Positions 33,770 to 46,026 of a stretch of DNA of 64,000 nucleotides are shown one piece after another. The position numbers and the translations under genes are program-made. Each line of letters starts with the position of its first letter. The stretch's first letter is position 1. This DNA comes from Dromiciops gliroides (Eukaryota > Chordata > Mammalia > Microbiotheria > Microbiotheriidae). The notes beneath the pieces were generated by a model. The model was not told the DNA's origin, made no database searches, and was given only the letters and a program-made list of their open reading frames with translations. Location of the stretch: NCBI RefSeq assembly GCF_019393635.1, contig NC_057865.1:302016885-302080884 (forward strand), read 5' to 3'.

Positions 33770-34457
33770 GACTTGTTACCCGGGGAAAAAAGTTTCCTCC
33801 CGGGACTGCTGGCACGCTCGCCTTGGGGCTGCGGCTGGGGCTGGGGGTCCCTGGCTTTAAACACGGCTGTTGATGTGCAGCTCATGCGCTGGGGTTATTC
33901 TCCAACAGCCCACGCTCCGACAAGCTGGGGCCCCGAGCAGGCTGCCACGCCCCTTCAGGGCTCTAGACTGGGCTTCGAGCGCTGCGACTCAAGCCCCCGC
34001 CCCGTAGGCCCCTGGGCTGATTACGGTTACCTTATCGCTCAGCTAGACACTGTTTTTAGAAAGGGACACTTACCAAGGTGCTGCAGTAAGCAGGACTGGT
34101 AGAAGACACCCCCCCAAAAGCCTGTGACGCACTTGCTCCCCCTCAGCACATGCAGAGAGCGCCTGAGACAGCGGGGGCCCTGTGGCTCCTGCTCACTGGT
34201 GGGCTCCTCGGGAGGCACGGGGGGGGGGGGGCTTCTTTGTAGGGGCATGAAGCTGCCTTCCAAACCACATCCAGTCACCAGGGCACAGGGGCACCCCACA
34301 TCTTCTGGGCCTTCCAAAGCTCGCTAGGTCCTCCAGCCCACAGAAGAGAGGGAGAGAGGGAGACTCAGGCTGAGATCAGATGCACCGCTTCTCCTAACCC
34401 CAGGTGGTTCCTCAGGAGTTACTCACTTTGCCCAAAGCCTCTGATTGATGCCTGGTT

Positions 34458-34530
34458 GATTGACTGACTGACTGACTGACTGACTGACTGACTGACTGAC
34501 TGACTGACTGACTGACTGACTGACTGACTG
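34458..34530 (+). repeat. (GACT)n microsatellite
   Basis: About 18 nearly perfect TGAC units, 73 bp. Confidence 0.98.
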
Positions 34531-35284
34531 AAACAAAAGCCCTTCTCAGGCCCTCTCTGCAATTCCCACCGGTACTGCTGAGTTAAGGGAGGGGAGGAAG
34601 CTGTTTGACTGACTCCTCAGTTCTCCCTAAGCATGTCTGACATGTTTGAAGGGACCTTCCAGCTCATCTGATCCAATCCCTTCCTTTTACAGATGGGGAA
34701 ACTGATGCAGGGGGGTCCTGAGCCAGGCTGCAGGGAAGCAAAGGACAGACAGGGAGATGAAACCCAAATCCTGTGCTCCTTATTATCCAGTCATTCTTCA
34801 ACCATCATCTGTGTGCCAGGCACGAAACCCAGAGGATACAGAGACTAGGAAAAAAACCAGCCCCTGGCCTCACAGAGCTTACAATCTGCAGCCCCCCCCC
34901 CCAAAAAAAAAGTAAATGCAAACTATAAACAAATTCTTGTGGGGAGAGAGAGCCTGGGCAACTGGGGGATCAGATTGCCCATCCTGGGCTCCCTCAGGCC
35001 TACAGAAACTGAAATCCTGACTGGGCAAGGATTCCTATTCAAGCAGTAAGGCCCTACTGTGTGCCCAGGTGCTGGGGATATAAAATCCCTGCCCTTGGGG
35101 AGCCTCTGTTCTATCAGGGGAGACAACGGGGACACAGAGGAGTAAAGAGGTGATGTGAGCGGGGAGAGAATCCTAATGAGCTAGACAGATCAAGATAGGC
35201 TTCCTGGAGGAAGAGGCATGAGAAGGGATGTGGAGGCAGAGCTGAACTGTCATATTTAGAGAACAGCAAGTAAAGATACTAATA

Positions 35285-35500
35285 ATGATAACAGCAACGG
35301 TTCACATTTATGTAGCATTCACTATGAGGTTTGCAGAGCACTTTACAGAGACCATTCATTTTGACTCTCACCACAGCTCTGGGAGGCCAGTGCTATCATC
35401 ATCTCCATTTGACAGATGAAGAAGCTGAGACAGGCGGAAGTGAAGCGACTCCCCCAGGTCTTCCTGAATCCAGGCCTCTGCGCTGTCTCCCCCACACCCC
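35285..35500 (-). repeat. MIR-type CORE-SINE, antisense
   Basis: Words such as AGCACTTTACAGAGACCATT and ACAGATGAAGAAGCTGAGAC are the usual antisense MIR 3' and CORE sequences. It is diverged and old. Confidence 0.7.
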
Positions 35501-35892
35501 CAGAGTGACCAGTTGGGATTAAGCACAAAGTGTGTGAAAGGCAATGATGTGAAGTATCTGAAAAGGCAGACGGGCCAGATTGCTAACACTGGGCTGAGGA
35601 GTCCTGTGTTTTCCAGAAGCCATAGGGAGCCATGGAGTGCATCGGAGCCCTTGATCATGAGCACCTTTAACCACCAGCACTCCAGGAAGCCCTGATTTCT
35701 CCCTTCTCCATGAAGCAAATTATAATCCCTCCACAACCTAGAATATGATCTTGATAGGATGGTGTGCCTGAAAAAAAATCCACACCCTGGGGGCCACCCT
35801 TGGTGCTGATGAGTGGGAATTGAGGAAATAAATCTGCTGATGACCTTTGCCTGAGCTGGTCTTGGGATGGCACACATGTCAAGTCTCCTTTT

Positions 35893-36037
35893 GTTTTTGT
35901 TTTTTTGGGGCAATGAGAGTTAAGTGACTTGCCCAGGGTCACACAGCTAGTAATTGTCAAGTGTCTGAGACCAGATTTGAACTCAGGTCTTCCTGAATCC
36001 AGAGCGGGGCTTTATCCACTGTTCCACCTAGCTGCCC
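35893..36037 (-). mobile_element. CORE-SINE, minus, with 14-bp duplication
   Basis: TCAAGTCTCCTTTT is found at 35879-35892 and 36038-36051. The T-rich tail is at the left, as expected for a minus-strand copy. Confidence 0.96.
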
Positions 36038-38496
36038 TCAAGTCTCCTTTTACAGAGGGAACACTGAGGCACAGAGAAAGGAGAGGACTTGTCCAAGGTT
36101 TTCTGGCTAGTGGGTGGCTGGGCTGGGCCGGGCTGGGAGCTCCAGCACCGTGTCCTCAAAGCCTTTCCAACTCAGTAGGACCTTGTCAGAACCGGTGTTC
36201 TGTGAGCAGAGCCTTGGAGAGGCCAGGTCACCCTCACACCCTCTACCAGAGGTTGGCCATGGAAGCTGATACAAACCCTGGGAAATGCAGTGACGCTGTA
36301 CAGAGGAGCCAGGAAGATCTGGGTTCAAGTCCCGTCTCTGGTATCCAGGAGAAAGTGCAGAGGGAGTGTCCCCACTTCAATATTCCATGAGATCCCAGGT
36401 CTGGCCCCTGGCCCTTCTCCCAGCATGCCCCATGGCTGAGACTTGGCAGAGTGAGCGGGCTGTCCAGCGAATCTCAACTCCAGGAGTCCTGGGGGGCAGG
36501 AGGGTGACGCCGTGGCCACAAGCCAGCTCTGGAGTGAGAGGCCCTGGGTTCTGGTCCTGGCTCTGCCTTCTGGTACCAAGGGCACAAGCCACGGCACGGT
36601 CACCACTGACCAGTCAGCAGGCCGCTCTCCAATCAACAAAGGTAGGGTCTTCGGGAGGTGGGAGAACAGGCCAGCTGCTCTGAAGAGGAAAGCCTTGGCT
36701 CCCAGACCAGACCAGACCAGGCACCACTCGTGGCCACACAGCGACATCTAGTGGATGGATGCACAAAAAAGCCCCATTCTGCCCACCCAAGTTCAAGGGC
36801 GTTTTCCAGAGGGCTATGGGACCTTGAGTCCCGGGGGTGGCCCTGCAAGCCCCGGGGCACATCTGACCCCTGACACAATAGGAAGCCCACCCATAGTGAG
36901 TCCCTGGTCACCTAGCGCCCTCCCTCCAAAATCACTCTGCGAGGGTTTTGTATTGAACATTCTAGATGGTTCTCCCCTCCTAAAATGGAAGGTCCCTGAG
37001 GTCAGGGACAGTTTGATGTATGTCTTTGTAAGCCTAGCACCTCAGACAGGGCCTAGTACAACAAAAGCACTTGACAAATCCACATAAATGAATGTCAGAA
37101 ATAATCACTCAGTCCCTGCTGTGAGCAAGGCTTCCTGCCCAGACCCCCGGGGATCCATCGGTGAAAAAGCTGGCTGTCTCCTGGGGAAGACAGACCAGTT
37201 AGGAGAAGACCAGGGAGAGGTCAGATGGGATCAGGGCAAAAGAGAGACGGGGAGGCAGAGAGAGTCTGCGGGGGACCTGGGTTTGAATCCCATGGCTGGG
37301 GCTCACTGTCAGCCTGTGTGGGGTTGGGCAAGCCACTGATCCTCCATGGCTGCTATCTTCAGTAGCCAGAGAACGCTCTGGGGGCTCAGAAATGGCTTCT
37401 TACAAGGATATTATATGGGCATTGAAATAGCTGAACAATCTAGACTTAGAAGTACCCTAGAACCCCACAAGTCAAAGCCGAGAGGGAGTCTAGAACAGGG
37501 CAGGTCAGAGCTGTGGTGGAATCTAGAACACGGACTGTTCCAAGTTCGAGCTAGTAGAGAGCTTAGATAGTAGAAGGCGGCCTCTCCCAGGTAGAAGGGA
37601 AGAGAGTCTGAGAACAGGTGACCACAGGTTCCTGGAAGAAGACACAGATGTCCATGGGCTCGGAGGGAGCTCCCAGGTGAGGAAGGTGATGCTGTGCCCC
37701 GGCCCAGCTCACATGGGCAGGGGCAGCCCAACCCAGCCTTCTTCCCCTGGTTAGATGCGCTCCCCGCGGGCTAGGTGAGAATGGAAAGATCCCCTCCTCT
37801 TACGGTTGGTCCGCAGCCACTCCGATGGGGCGCAGATAGCAACCGCTCGGGCTGGGTCTCCTCTTCCTCCAGGCCCACCCCGCCCCCAGGGAGCTAGAAC
37901 AAAGGCTGGGCCCGGCGCTGGAGCTCTCTGAAGGGGCGCTTTGTCCCGGCTGCCATCCGGATCGTTTTTCAGGAGCTCAGGTTACCCGGGAAGATTGTTT
38001 AGGAAGTTCCCTGATAGGGGGACATTGTTTCCCCACCAGCCGCCCCTGACTTGGGCTTTCTGACCAGATTCAGAGATTAGCACAGGGCTGTGTCCCCCAG
38101 GGTGCCCCCACCCCTGACCACAGATGACCCGGTAACTGTAACTGCCCCTTTAAACCCGCCAAAGAAAAGGCTTTTAAAAAAAGAAAGACAATCATGGGCT
38201 TTGGGGGGGGGTCTTTTCTTTCCCTGTGGAAAATCATCCCTGGGCTCTCATTCCTCTCCTGGGCGTCCTTGTTGTCTTGGGGGGGGGGGGCGGCGAGCAT
38301 TCCCTCTCCACAGGCACAGGAGTGGCCAAAGTGGCCCCGGTAGAGGCAAGGCCAACTCCTTTGCTGGGAGAGGTGAGAGACTGCGGGGACACAATGCTGC
38401 ATACCCGCCTCGAAACTGGGGGAAGTTGGTACCTGACCATGTAAGGTACTAAATAAAGCTTGCTCCTAATGATAGGTTCTTAGGCACTGTGCTTCT

Positions 38497-38662
38497 TTTT
38501 TTTGTTTTGTTTTGTTTTGGTTTTTTTGCGGGGCAATGGGGGTTAAGTGACTTGCCCAGGGTCACACAGCTAGTAAGTGTCAAGTGTCTGAGGCTCGATT
38601 TGAACTCAGGTACTCCTGAATCCAGGGCCGGTGCTTTATCCACTGCGCCACCTAGCTGCCCC
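38497..38662 (-). mobile_element. CORE-SINE, minus, with 14-bp duplication
   Basis: GGCACTGTGCTTCT occurs at 38483-38496 and 38663-38676. The copy has an intact antisense head ending CACCTAGCTGCCCC. Confidence 0.97.
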
Positions 38663-39584
38663 GGCACTGTGCTTCTAAAGGCATCGGGACCCGCTCGAGT
38701 CAAAGGACCTGTGTTCAAATCCTGCCTCCCTCCCTCCCTGGGCCTCTTTCCTCCCTGTAAAAAGAGGGGCTTGGACTGGATGGGAGGCCCCCGGATTCCT
38801 CTGAGGGAAGGCTCAGCAGCAGGGGCTACACCCAGGAACGTCCTGATGGAATAGCCCAAGCCCGGGCCATGCCCAAGGAGCTGTGCTGGAGGCAGTCCTC
38901 CTTCCACAGGCTCTGTCCAGATCTGCATGTGTTCGTGCCATCCGCCTCCCGGGAAACTTTCTCTGGAGAGATGGAAAGGTTTTTGTACTCGCAGGACCTG
39001 GGTTTGAATCTCAGCTCTGCTGCTCCCTGTGTGACCCAGGACAAGCCATCAAATCTCTTTCCTCATGGTGGGGCTAGGTGCCCTGGCAGGGCCCCACCAG
39101 TCTCTGGCCTCTGGCTTTGTCCAGCAGAGACCGGGATGCGCGCACGGATGCTGCAGCAGTCTGCAGCTTTCCCAAGATGTGGGGATGTGGAAGAGACCTC
39201 TCTGCGGGCTGACTTCCTTCATTCCTGGGCAAATAGGAACTTATTCTAAACCCTCTCACATGCTGCAAATGACAAAGGAGTGAACCTCATCTGAGCTCCC
39301 GTGATGGACTCCTGCTGGGGAATGAGCCCCTGCACGCTGGGCACTCACTGGTCACCCCGGGAAAGAAGCCACTCAGGCAAAGTGGCCTGGGTGGGGGCAA
39401 GGCCAGGGGGGCAGGAGTTGGGGAGCTGGGGATTAGGCCTCCCAAATCCAGCTCCAGCCCCCATCCCCGTCTCAGCCAAGGCAGCAGGAGGTGTGCCAGG
39501 CAGGCTGGGCAGGCCGTGGAACCCAGCATAGAACTGCTTCTGTTCAGGTAGTAGAAATACCACCCCCAGAGCCCTGGGGAGAAT

Positions 39585-39703
39585 GCATTCATTCATTCAT
39601 TCATTCATTCATTCATTCATTCATCCATCCACTGTGCATTCAGTCACTCACTCATTCACTCACTCATTCACCAATTCATTCATTCACTCATTCATTCATT
39701 TAT
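39585..39703 (+). repeat. (ATTC)n microsatellite, interrupted
   Basis: About 119 bp of ATTC/ACTC units, pure for the first 38 bases or so and interrupted afterwards. Confidence 0.95.
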
Positions 39704-40317
39704 TGCTTCCCCTGAGCCACAAGCTCATCTCTTAGATCCCATCCATGGTGTCTATATCCAGAGCCCAGGGAGAGACAGTGGCGTGGGGCCTCCCCTCCTG
39801 AAATGTTCAAGCTAAGGAGGACAGCTTCCCAGCCTTCTCCACCCCCCCCCCACACACACACAGTGCTAAATGGTCCCCAGAACGTGCACGGACCAGGCCC
39901 GGGAGGACCACAAGACTCCATGGGATGCTGGAGCTCCAGATTTAGAGGAGAAGGTTTCACCATCAAGGTTCTAGCCCGTGGACCTGGAAGCCCAGAGGTT
40001 TCGGGCAGAGCCCTGTCAGTGGGACCTTGGACAATCATCTCCCCCACTGGTGCCTCAGTTTCTTCGCTCGTAAGAGGAGGGAGTGGAACACAGTCTCTAA
40101 GACCACCCTGGTTCTGACATTAACGTGATGTGTTCTAGATTGCCTTCCACCTCTGCCCTTCCCTGTTCTTGAACCATCCCAGCTCCAACAGGATAGGCTG
40201 CATCTCTGTTGTCCTTGGACCTCCCTGGGACCAGGAGAATAGTCTCTGTCCCCATCAGACCTCAAATCTACACAGAAGCACAGGGATAGTTTCTTTTCCA
40301 TAAAAAACAAAACACTA

Positions 40318-40482
40318 GGGGCAACTAGGTGGCGCAGTGGATAGAGCACCGGCCCTGGAGTCAAGAGGACCTGAGTTCAAATCTGGCCCCAGACACTTAA
40401 CACTTACTAGCTGTGTGACCCTGGGCAAGTCATTTAACCCCAATTGCCTCACTCAAAAACAAAAACAAACAACAACAACAAA
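40318..40482 (+). mobile_element. CORE-SINE with 9-bp duplication
   Basis: AAAACACTA flanks the copy at 40309-40317 and 40483-40491. The tail is made of CAAA and CAA units. Confidence 0.94.
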
Positions 40483-41945
40483 AAAACACTAAAGAGATTT
40501 CAGAGAATGCAGCTTCCCTCCCGAGGAAGGGCCCCTTGTGCTGGGGCAGACCCCCGGCCTGGACACCTGCTCCTTCATCCATGCCTGAGGGAGCCAAGAG
40601 CCCCTTCAGCCACAGGCAGAAGCAAGGTGCCAGACCCCTCCCTCTATAAAATGAAACCAACCATAGCACCCGCCTTTTTGTGAAGATCCAGTGGGTGCTA
40701 TTTATAAGGTATTTGCACACCTCCAAGGGCCCCATGATGGGCACGAGCAGCCCAAGGAGCCCTCAGTGGCCATCGTCCCCTTTGGAAGAAAAGTGGGCAT
40801 TTGGGTGCCAAGGGAGGTGCTCTGAGCTGAGCTCTGTGCCTCAGTTTCCTTCTCTGGGAAGTGCAGAGCATGGCCAGGATGACCCTTCAGCTCTGGATTT
40901 CGGGCACTGCTGGTCGTGGTGGCTAGGTCATCTTCCCTCATCAGGCCTTCAGGCTCCTCCTGGAGGGACTAGCCAATAAGATTCCTTCTTCTCAGACCCC
41001 CAGGACAGCCAGGAGCAGAGGGAGGGACTCACGCCCAGCCCCACCAGCCCAGCCCACCCTCCGGCAGAGGAGAGGTGACATTACACAGGAGGAAAGCGCT
41101 CTTGATGCTGGTGGGGCTCCACCTGAACCCGTAGGGCTGCAGAGCTGGGGCCCCATCTGCCCTCCAGGTGCAAGAATAGGGGTACAGCATGGGGCAGGGG
41201 AGAGAGGCGTGTCTCAGTGATAGGCCTGGCAGGGGCAGGGAAGTGGAGAGGGGAGTGTAGGGAGCGCTGGATGAGAAGCATCCTGGAGACTCAGGGTCCA
41301 GCCCCAGCCGGCTTCCCAGCCTGCATTCATGTGCCTCTGCTCCCCATCCTCTGTCCCTGCCTCCATCCCTGACCCTCTCCAAGAGACTGCCTGTGTGCCC
41401 CTGAGCAGGGAGGCTTCTTTACAGCCTGGACTGGGCACGGAGGCCACTGCACAATTCTCCGGCCAGATTCCTTGTGCATCAAATCAGGAGGTTCACCTAA
41501 CGGGACCCACCCTGGCCTTACAGAGGAGACCCAGAGACAATCGTCTAGCTCCAAGTAACACAGCTGGAAATGGCGGGGGGGCTGGATCATCAGTGCAGAG
41601 TGAGGAAGGGCCTCAAACCCAACCCCTGAGACCCTCCTTGCTACACCAGGCTGCCCGGGCCTTGCAAAGCTCCTGAGCCCTCTCCTCTAGACCCCAGAAT
41701 GGGTCGATGCCAGCCCTGGGCAGGGACACAGAGGGGAGTGATCACCTCTGGGTAACCCTAGAGCCCAGCGGCCAGTCACGAGAGGCAGTGCTGACTCATC
41801 CTGACCCAGCTCAGCAGCATGGCACTCACGAAGGGTGTTGCAACAGGGAGCCCGCCAGCTCTGGGCTTTGTCTGAGCCTGGGCTTCCGGCTCTGCCCTGC
41901 CTGGCCCTGGCATTCGGGGCTGGCTCTGCCTGCCCTTCCCAGCCC

Positions 41946-42100
41946 TTGCCCCTGCCCCTGCCTCTGCCCCTGCCCCTGCCCCTGCTCCTGCCCCTGCCTC
42001 TGTCTCTGCCTCTGCCCCAGCTCCTGCCTCTGCCCCTACCCCTGCCACTGCCCCTACCTCTGCCCCTGCCTCTGCTCCTGCCCCTGCCTCTACCCATCTC
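41946..42100 (+). repeat. CCTGCC/CTCTGC hexamer minisatellite
   Basis: About 155 bp of six-base units, mainly CCCTGC and CTCTGC. It gives open frames on both strands (Pro-Leu or Gly-Arg strings) that should not be read as genes. Confidence 0.95.
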
Positions 42101-43993
42101 CACATCCTACAGGAGGTGAGCTTGGCTTCTCCAAGTCTCTGCTCAGAACCACCAGCACTTTCAGGTCCTGTTGAGCCGGGTGTTTTGGGGTCTGTCCCAG
42201 GATGCCCTGACAAGCGGCTTGCCCAGATGTGGCTTGCAGCCCCCCAGGGAGGGCCACGCTTCTGCTTCCTTGGACAGCCGGCCCTTCTCTGGGACAGCTC
42301 CCATTCTTAGGGTTTTTCTCCAGACGTCAGGTCAGAATGTTCCTCTCCGTGCCCGCCCCCATTGCCACTCACTGTCGCAGCTCATGTGCCCCTGTGAGAG
42401 CCCAGAGTGCCCGGCCTTCGGGTCCCCCCTCTACTTTCCTGTCCTGTCTTCAAGCTAAATGTCCCAGCTCTTTGCACTCGAGCCCAGCCTCTCATCCCTG
42501 CTCCCTGGTGCTCCTTCCTCCTGGCCATTCTGCTCCAAGTCAGCCTTGTCCTTCCAAAGCTGTGTCCCCATGACCACCATCCCCAAGAGGAGTCTGGTCC
42601 TCCCCACTCCCCCACCTGGGACAGCCAGGCTCCCAGTGAGTTCACAGTGTCACTTTCAGCTGTTTGGTTTGGACGCTGCCCCTCGCTCCTGCCTGCCTGG
42701 CCCCTGGAGGAGCAAAGGCCCATTCTCCTGCCCCATCCTCCTTTCTCTTTGATCCATGGAAAGCCCAGAGCCGGCGTTCCCCCACGTCCAGGGTATGAGG
42801 CAAAAGCACCCAGAAGCAGCCCCAAAGTGGTTGCCCAAGTGTTTGCTTTCTGATGAAAGCAAACTTCTGACAAGGGGAACTCAGAGCCAGACTGTGCCAG
42901 TCTCTCCCAAGCCCATCAATAATCACCTTTGGAATGAATGATTTACTCCCAGCCCATTCAGCTATTTGCTTTGCTCTTCACCACCGAGGGGCTCCCTTAG
43001 CAACCCAGCCATCGCCAGCCTCCGGCTCTCCTTGAACCCGAGGGCACCCTCTCAAGGAAGTGCCCCAGGCCCTCAGAGGGCACCAGGCTCTCCCCAGTGT
43101 TTGCCCAAATGAAGAGGATGAATCAGCCCATCCTGAATAGGCTCCTTTCCCAGCTGCCTCTCCATCCTCGAGCTATTGAAAGCCACTGTTTGCCCTCCCT
43201 GCTGTGTCAACATCGGCCACCACCTTCCTTTGCTGATGAGGCCAGAGTCTTCACAGAGCGCCAGCATCTCCCTTCTCCAGGATGCCCATGCACACTTGGA
43301 GATGGGCCTCGGGCCCCTGGGCGTTCTTGGCTAGGCCACCAAGGACAGGCCTTTGGCCCGAGAATACCCCATGGGCAGGGCCCCCTGCCTCTCCTGAAGA
43401 CAGCCTCTGGAGACAGAGGGGGGCTGCCAGGCTCTGGACAAGTTCAGGGAGCCCCCAGCCTAGGAAATTAGTGTTCCTGAAGACACAGGTGTGAGCAAAG
43501 CAATACCAATGGTGATGTCAATAACAGTGTCGCAGCTTGACTGCACCAGCCATGCCAGCAACGTCCAGGACAGGGCCGGGTCAGAGTGTGGCTTCCCAGG
43601 TCATGCGGCTCCCCTTTCTAGAGTGCCTGCCAGTGCCCAGAAAGCCTCCCTCCCAGCCATTTTGGGAGGAGGACGCTGCAGACAGATATGACAGAGGGAG
43701 AAACCGAGGCTCAAGGTGGGGGGGTCCCCCATCGCTGCAGTCTGAATTCACACCCAGGCCTTGACATCACAGCTCTCACCTCTCCCACTGGCACTGAGCA
43801 GTTTGGCCACTGAGGAGAAAGAGGAAAGGTTGACCCATCTTGAGGTGTCAGGGACCTTAGAGGCTGTCTGGCCCAGCTCCCTCTTTTGACAGGGGGGAGA
43901 CTGAGGCCCAGAGAGCATGAGCAACTTGCCCAAGTTCCTCTGACTTCAGACTGTTTTCTCTACTGAATGCAAAGTCTTGTCACTTAGACCAGG

Positions 43994-44330
43994 GCTTCTT
44001 AAATTTTTTCCACTCGCCACCCCTTTTACTGAAGAAACCTGTATGTGAGCCCAGGTACACAGGTAGATAAAATAGGTATACATAACCTCTCACTGTTGGC
44101 AAACTTTTCACAAGCCCCACATTCCAGTTATGTTTGTTTGGTTTTTGTTTGGTTTTTTTGCGGGACAATGGGGGTTAAGTGACTTGCCCAGAGTCACACA
44201 GCTAGTAAGTGTCAAGTGTCTGAGGCCCGAGTTGAACTCAGGTACTCCTGAATCCAGGGCCGGTGCTTTATCCACTGTGCCACCTAGCCGCCCCCCACAT
44301 TCCAGTTATGTGACCCACAGTTTAAGAAGC
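43994..44330. mobile_element. Small DNA-transposon-like element with 10-bp terminal inverted repeats
   Basis: The ends GCTTCTTAAA (43994-44003) and TTTAAGAAGC (44321-44330) are perfect inverse copies. Without the SINE inside it, the body is about 160 bp and contains no coding capacity. It resembles a common non-autonomous repeat whose ends read as 'ttcttaaac'. No clear target-site duplicate was found, so the class (hAT or other) is open. Confidence 0.6.
44134..44295 (-). mobile_element. CORE-SINE, minus, inside the TIR element
   Basis: CACATTCCAGTTATGT is duplicated at 44118-44133 and 44296-44311, 16 identical bases. It inserted after the surrounding TIR element. Confidence 0.97.
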
Positions 44331-44872
44331 TAGGAGTTAGATGATTGTGGGGAGGGGAGGGCCCAGACCTGGGGCTTCCTTTATCTGGGGTCTCCCAGGT
44401 GAGGACACTCCCTCTCCCAATGCAGATCGCTGCCCGGGATCCCACAGCAAAATCTGAGTGGGGGGCACCTGGGTGTTCCTGATTCCAGAACCTGCTCTCA
44501 CCCACTCTCTGTAATCTCCTCTAGCATCCGGGTAAACACAGACAGCTACAAATAGGTCACCCTCCATCAGTGATGCCTTAGTCCAGGTTTACTCTGTACA
44601 GAGCTTTTATCGATGTTTGTAGAATGGAAATGCAGTCTGAGAGCCCCCCCTGCCAGGGAGACGCTGATCAAGCTCAGTTCCCCAGGAGACTAGAAAATAT
44701 ACCCTTCCCTCTCTCCTTTGCATAAGTGGGGGGCCATGGGTATGGGATACTGCATCTCCTGTCAGGCATGACTACAGTGCTGATGGAGCTGAACTGCTCC
44801 TGTTTCTGTCTCTGCCTCCTCCTCTTTCTCTCTCTTGTTTCTCTCCTTTTCCTTGTCTGTGTCTCCCTCCCC

Positions 44873-44873
<1 letters not shown>

Positions 44874-44937
<64 letters not shown>

Positions 44938-45401
44938 TCCTTTCCCTTATCTAAGTCTCTTTACCTTTCTCCCTTCTTTCTCTCTCTCCTGTTTCATGTG
45001 TGACCACTTTAGGAAGTGGAGAAGATCATATTCAAAATGGAGGGGATGTTTAGGAAAAAAGAAAGACTGAGCTGAATTCTAAGACATGACCCTTCCTGGT
45101 TAAGCTGTTGGTTTTTCTATAGGGGAAAGTGCCTCAAGGTGGGCTTGGCATCAAAGCAGACCTGAAATCAAATGTGGCCACAGACACTTCCTAGCTGTGG
45201 GATCCTGGGCAAGTTCCTTAACCATTATCTGCCTCAGTTTCCTCCATTGTGAAATGGGGCTCCCAACAGCCCCTCAAGCACAGGGCTGTGATGATGACCA
45301 GATATGATCATATCTGCAAAGCCTAAGGCATGACCTCAGCCCCATTACTGTTGTTATTACAATGAATGTCTGAGTCACGGCTTGGCCACTGTGTGGCCGT
45401 G

Positions 45402-45447
<46 letters not shown>

Positions 45448-45480
45448 TCCTTTCCCTTATCTAAGTCTCTTTACCTTTCT

Positions 45481-45556
<76 letters not shown>

Positions 45557-45967
45557 GTTTCATGTGTGACCACTTTAGGAAGTGGAGAAGATCATATTCA
45601 AAATGGAGGGGATGTTTAGGAAAAAAGAAAGACTGAGCTGAATTCTAAGACATGACCCTTCCTGGTTAAGCTGTTGGTTTTTCTATAGGGGAAAGTGCTT
45701 CAAGGTGGGCTTGGCATCAAAGCAGACCTGAAATCAAATGTGGCCACAGACACTTCCTAGCTGTGGGATCCTGGGCAAGTTCCTTAACCATTATCTGCCT
45801 CAGTTTCCTCCATTGTGAAATGGGGCTCCCAACAGCCCCTCAAGCACAGGGCTGTGATGATGACCAGATATGATCATATCTGCAAAGCCTAAGGCATGAC
45901 CTCAGCCCCATTACTGTTGTTATTACAATGAATGTCTGAGTCACGGCTTGGCCACTGTGTGGCCGTG

Positions 45968-46022
<55 letters not shown>
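44874..46022 (+). repeat. CT-rich region with a ~410-bp tandem duplication
   Basis: Four long (CT)n tracts (44874-44932, 45405-45443, 45484-45554 and 45971-46022) separate two copies of a unique sequence. Copy 1 (44991-45402) and copy 2 (45557-45968) differ by one base in my reading (a C/T near 45128). The period is 566 bp. A short shared piece (TTTCCCTTATCTAAGTCTCT) also precedes each copy. Each copy carries a MIR-like segment (CTAGCTGTGGGATCCTGGGC). Confidence 0.95.

Positions 46023-46026
<4 letters not shown>

Noticed and set aside
33182-34102. 306-codon open frame, plus strand, with overlapping frames on both strands
   Set aside because: Low-stop GC-rich region with several equally long frames, a CA run and C runs inside. 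No family resemblance.
41687-42213. Arg-Gly and Pro-Leu repeat 'proteins' on both strands
   Set aside because: They are translations of the CCTGCC/CTCTGC minisatellite.
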